This document shows, one piece after another, positions 11,788 to 11,803 of a stretch of 11,803 bases of DNA. How positions within the stretch are numbered: the stretch's first letter is position 1; each line of letters starts with the position of its first letter. Both the position numbers and the translations under genes were made by a program. Source of the DNA: an uncultured Collinsella sp. (lineage in GTDB: Bacteria; Actinomycetota; Coriobacteriia; Coriobacteriales; Coriobacteriaceae); the NCBI GenBank assembly GCA_958415525.1, contig CATYZE010000043.1:1-11803 (forward strand). Direction: 5' to 3'. Under the pieces are notes generated by a model, which was not told where the DNA came from, ran no database searches, and was given only the letters and a program-made list of their open reading frames with translations.

Positions 11788-11803
11788 TCCGCACATGTGC
11801 GGA
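11788..11803. repeat. 16-bp palindrome at the right edge
   Basis: TCCGCACA/TGTGCGGA is a perfect dyad cut by the window end, so its full length is unknown. TTCATCCG occurs twice next to it (11763-11770 and 11784-11791). It may be a terminator stem of the next gene or an operator. Confidence 0.5.

Overview
The window looks like chromosome of a high-GC, gut-type actinobacterium of the class Coriobacteriia, probably Collinsella or a close relative. That placement is inference. It rests on the GC-rich codon use, a Rho factor with a very long Ala/Arg-rich N-terminal extension, CCA-encoding tRNA genes, and the general look of the housekeeping proteins. No search was run.

Positions 1 to about 4000 are one end of an integrated mobile element (integrative conjugative element or prophage) sitting at the 3' end of a tRNA-Lys gene. 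A tyrosine recombinase (2605-3843, +) faces the tRNA. Upstream of it is an XRE regulator (1954-2364, +), divergent from a second, related XRE regulator (1507-1734, -). The 219-bp gap between them holds a 24-bp palindrome, a 12-bp inverted repeat and a strong minus-strand promoter, a layout like the cI/cro region of temperate phages. The minus-strand regulator heads a run of small early genes leading out of the left edge: two unknown proteins, a 49-residue membrane protein, an excisionase-like HTH protein, a 52-residue membrane protein, and the start of a ParB-like protein. Several of these starts are missed by naive ORF calling because they overlap the stop of the gene before. The non-coding parts of the element are rich in inverted repeats: 614-736, 1766-1821, 2396-2564 and 3885-3916.

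Positions 3961 to 4353 are a minus-strand tRNA operon: promoter, tRNA-His(GTG), two identical tRNA-Lys(CTT) genes, and a terminator with a UUCG loop. The chromosome continues with a class I aminotransferase (4464-5645, +) and a ROK-family sugar kinase of the fructokinase type (5783-6673, +). Next, on the minus strand, come a VanZ-family membrane protein (6787-7236) and, just upstream of it, an unrecognised 466-residue membrane-anchored protein (7244-8644). Transcription termination factor Rho (8958-11531, -) fills the right side. It has a roughly 430-residue disordered extension, and its leader contains a 44-codon upstream ORF that overlaps its GTG start.

The points most worth a second look are the paired XRE switch, the cluster of four inverted repeats in front of the integrase, the 17-bp inverted repeat with two alternative folds at 674-736, and the leader and extension of rho.
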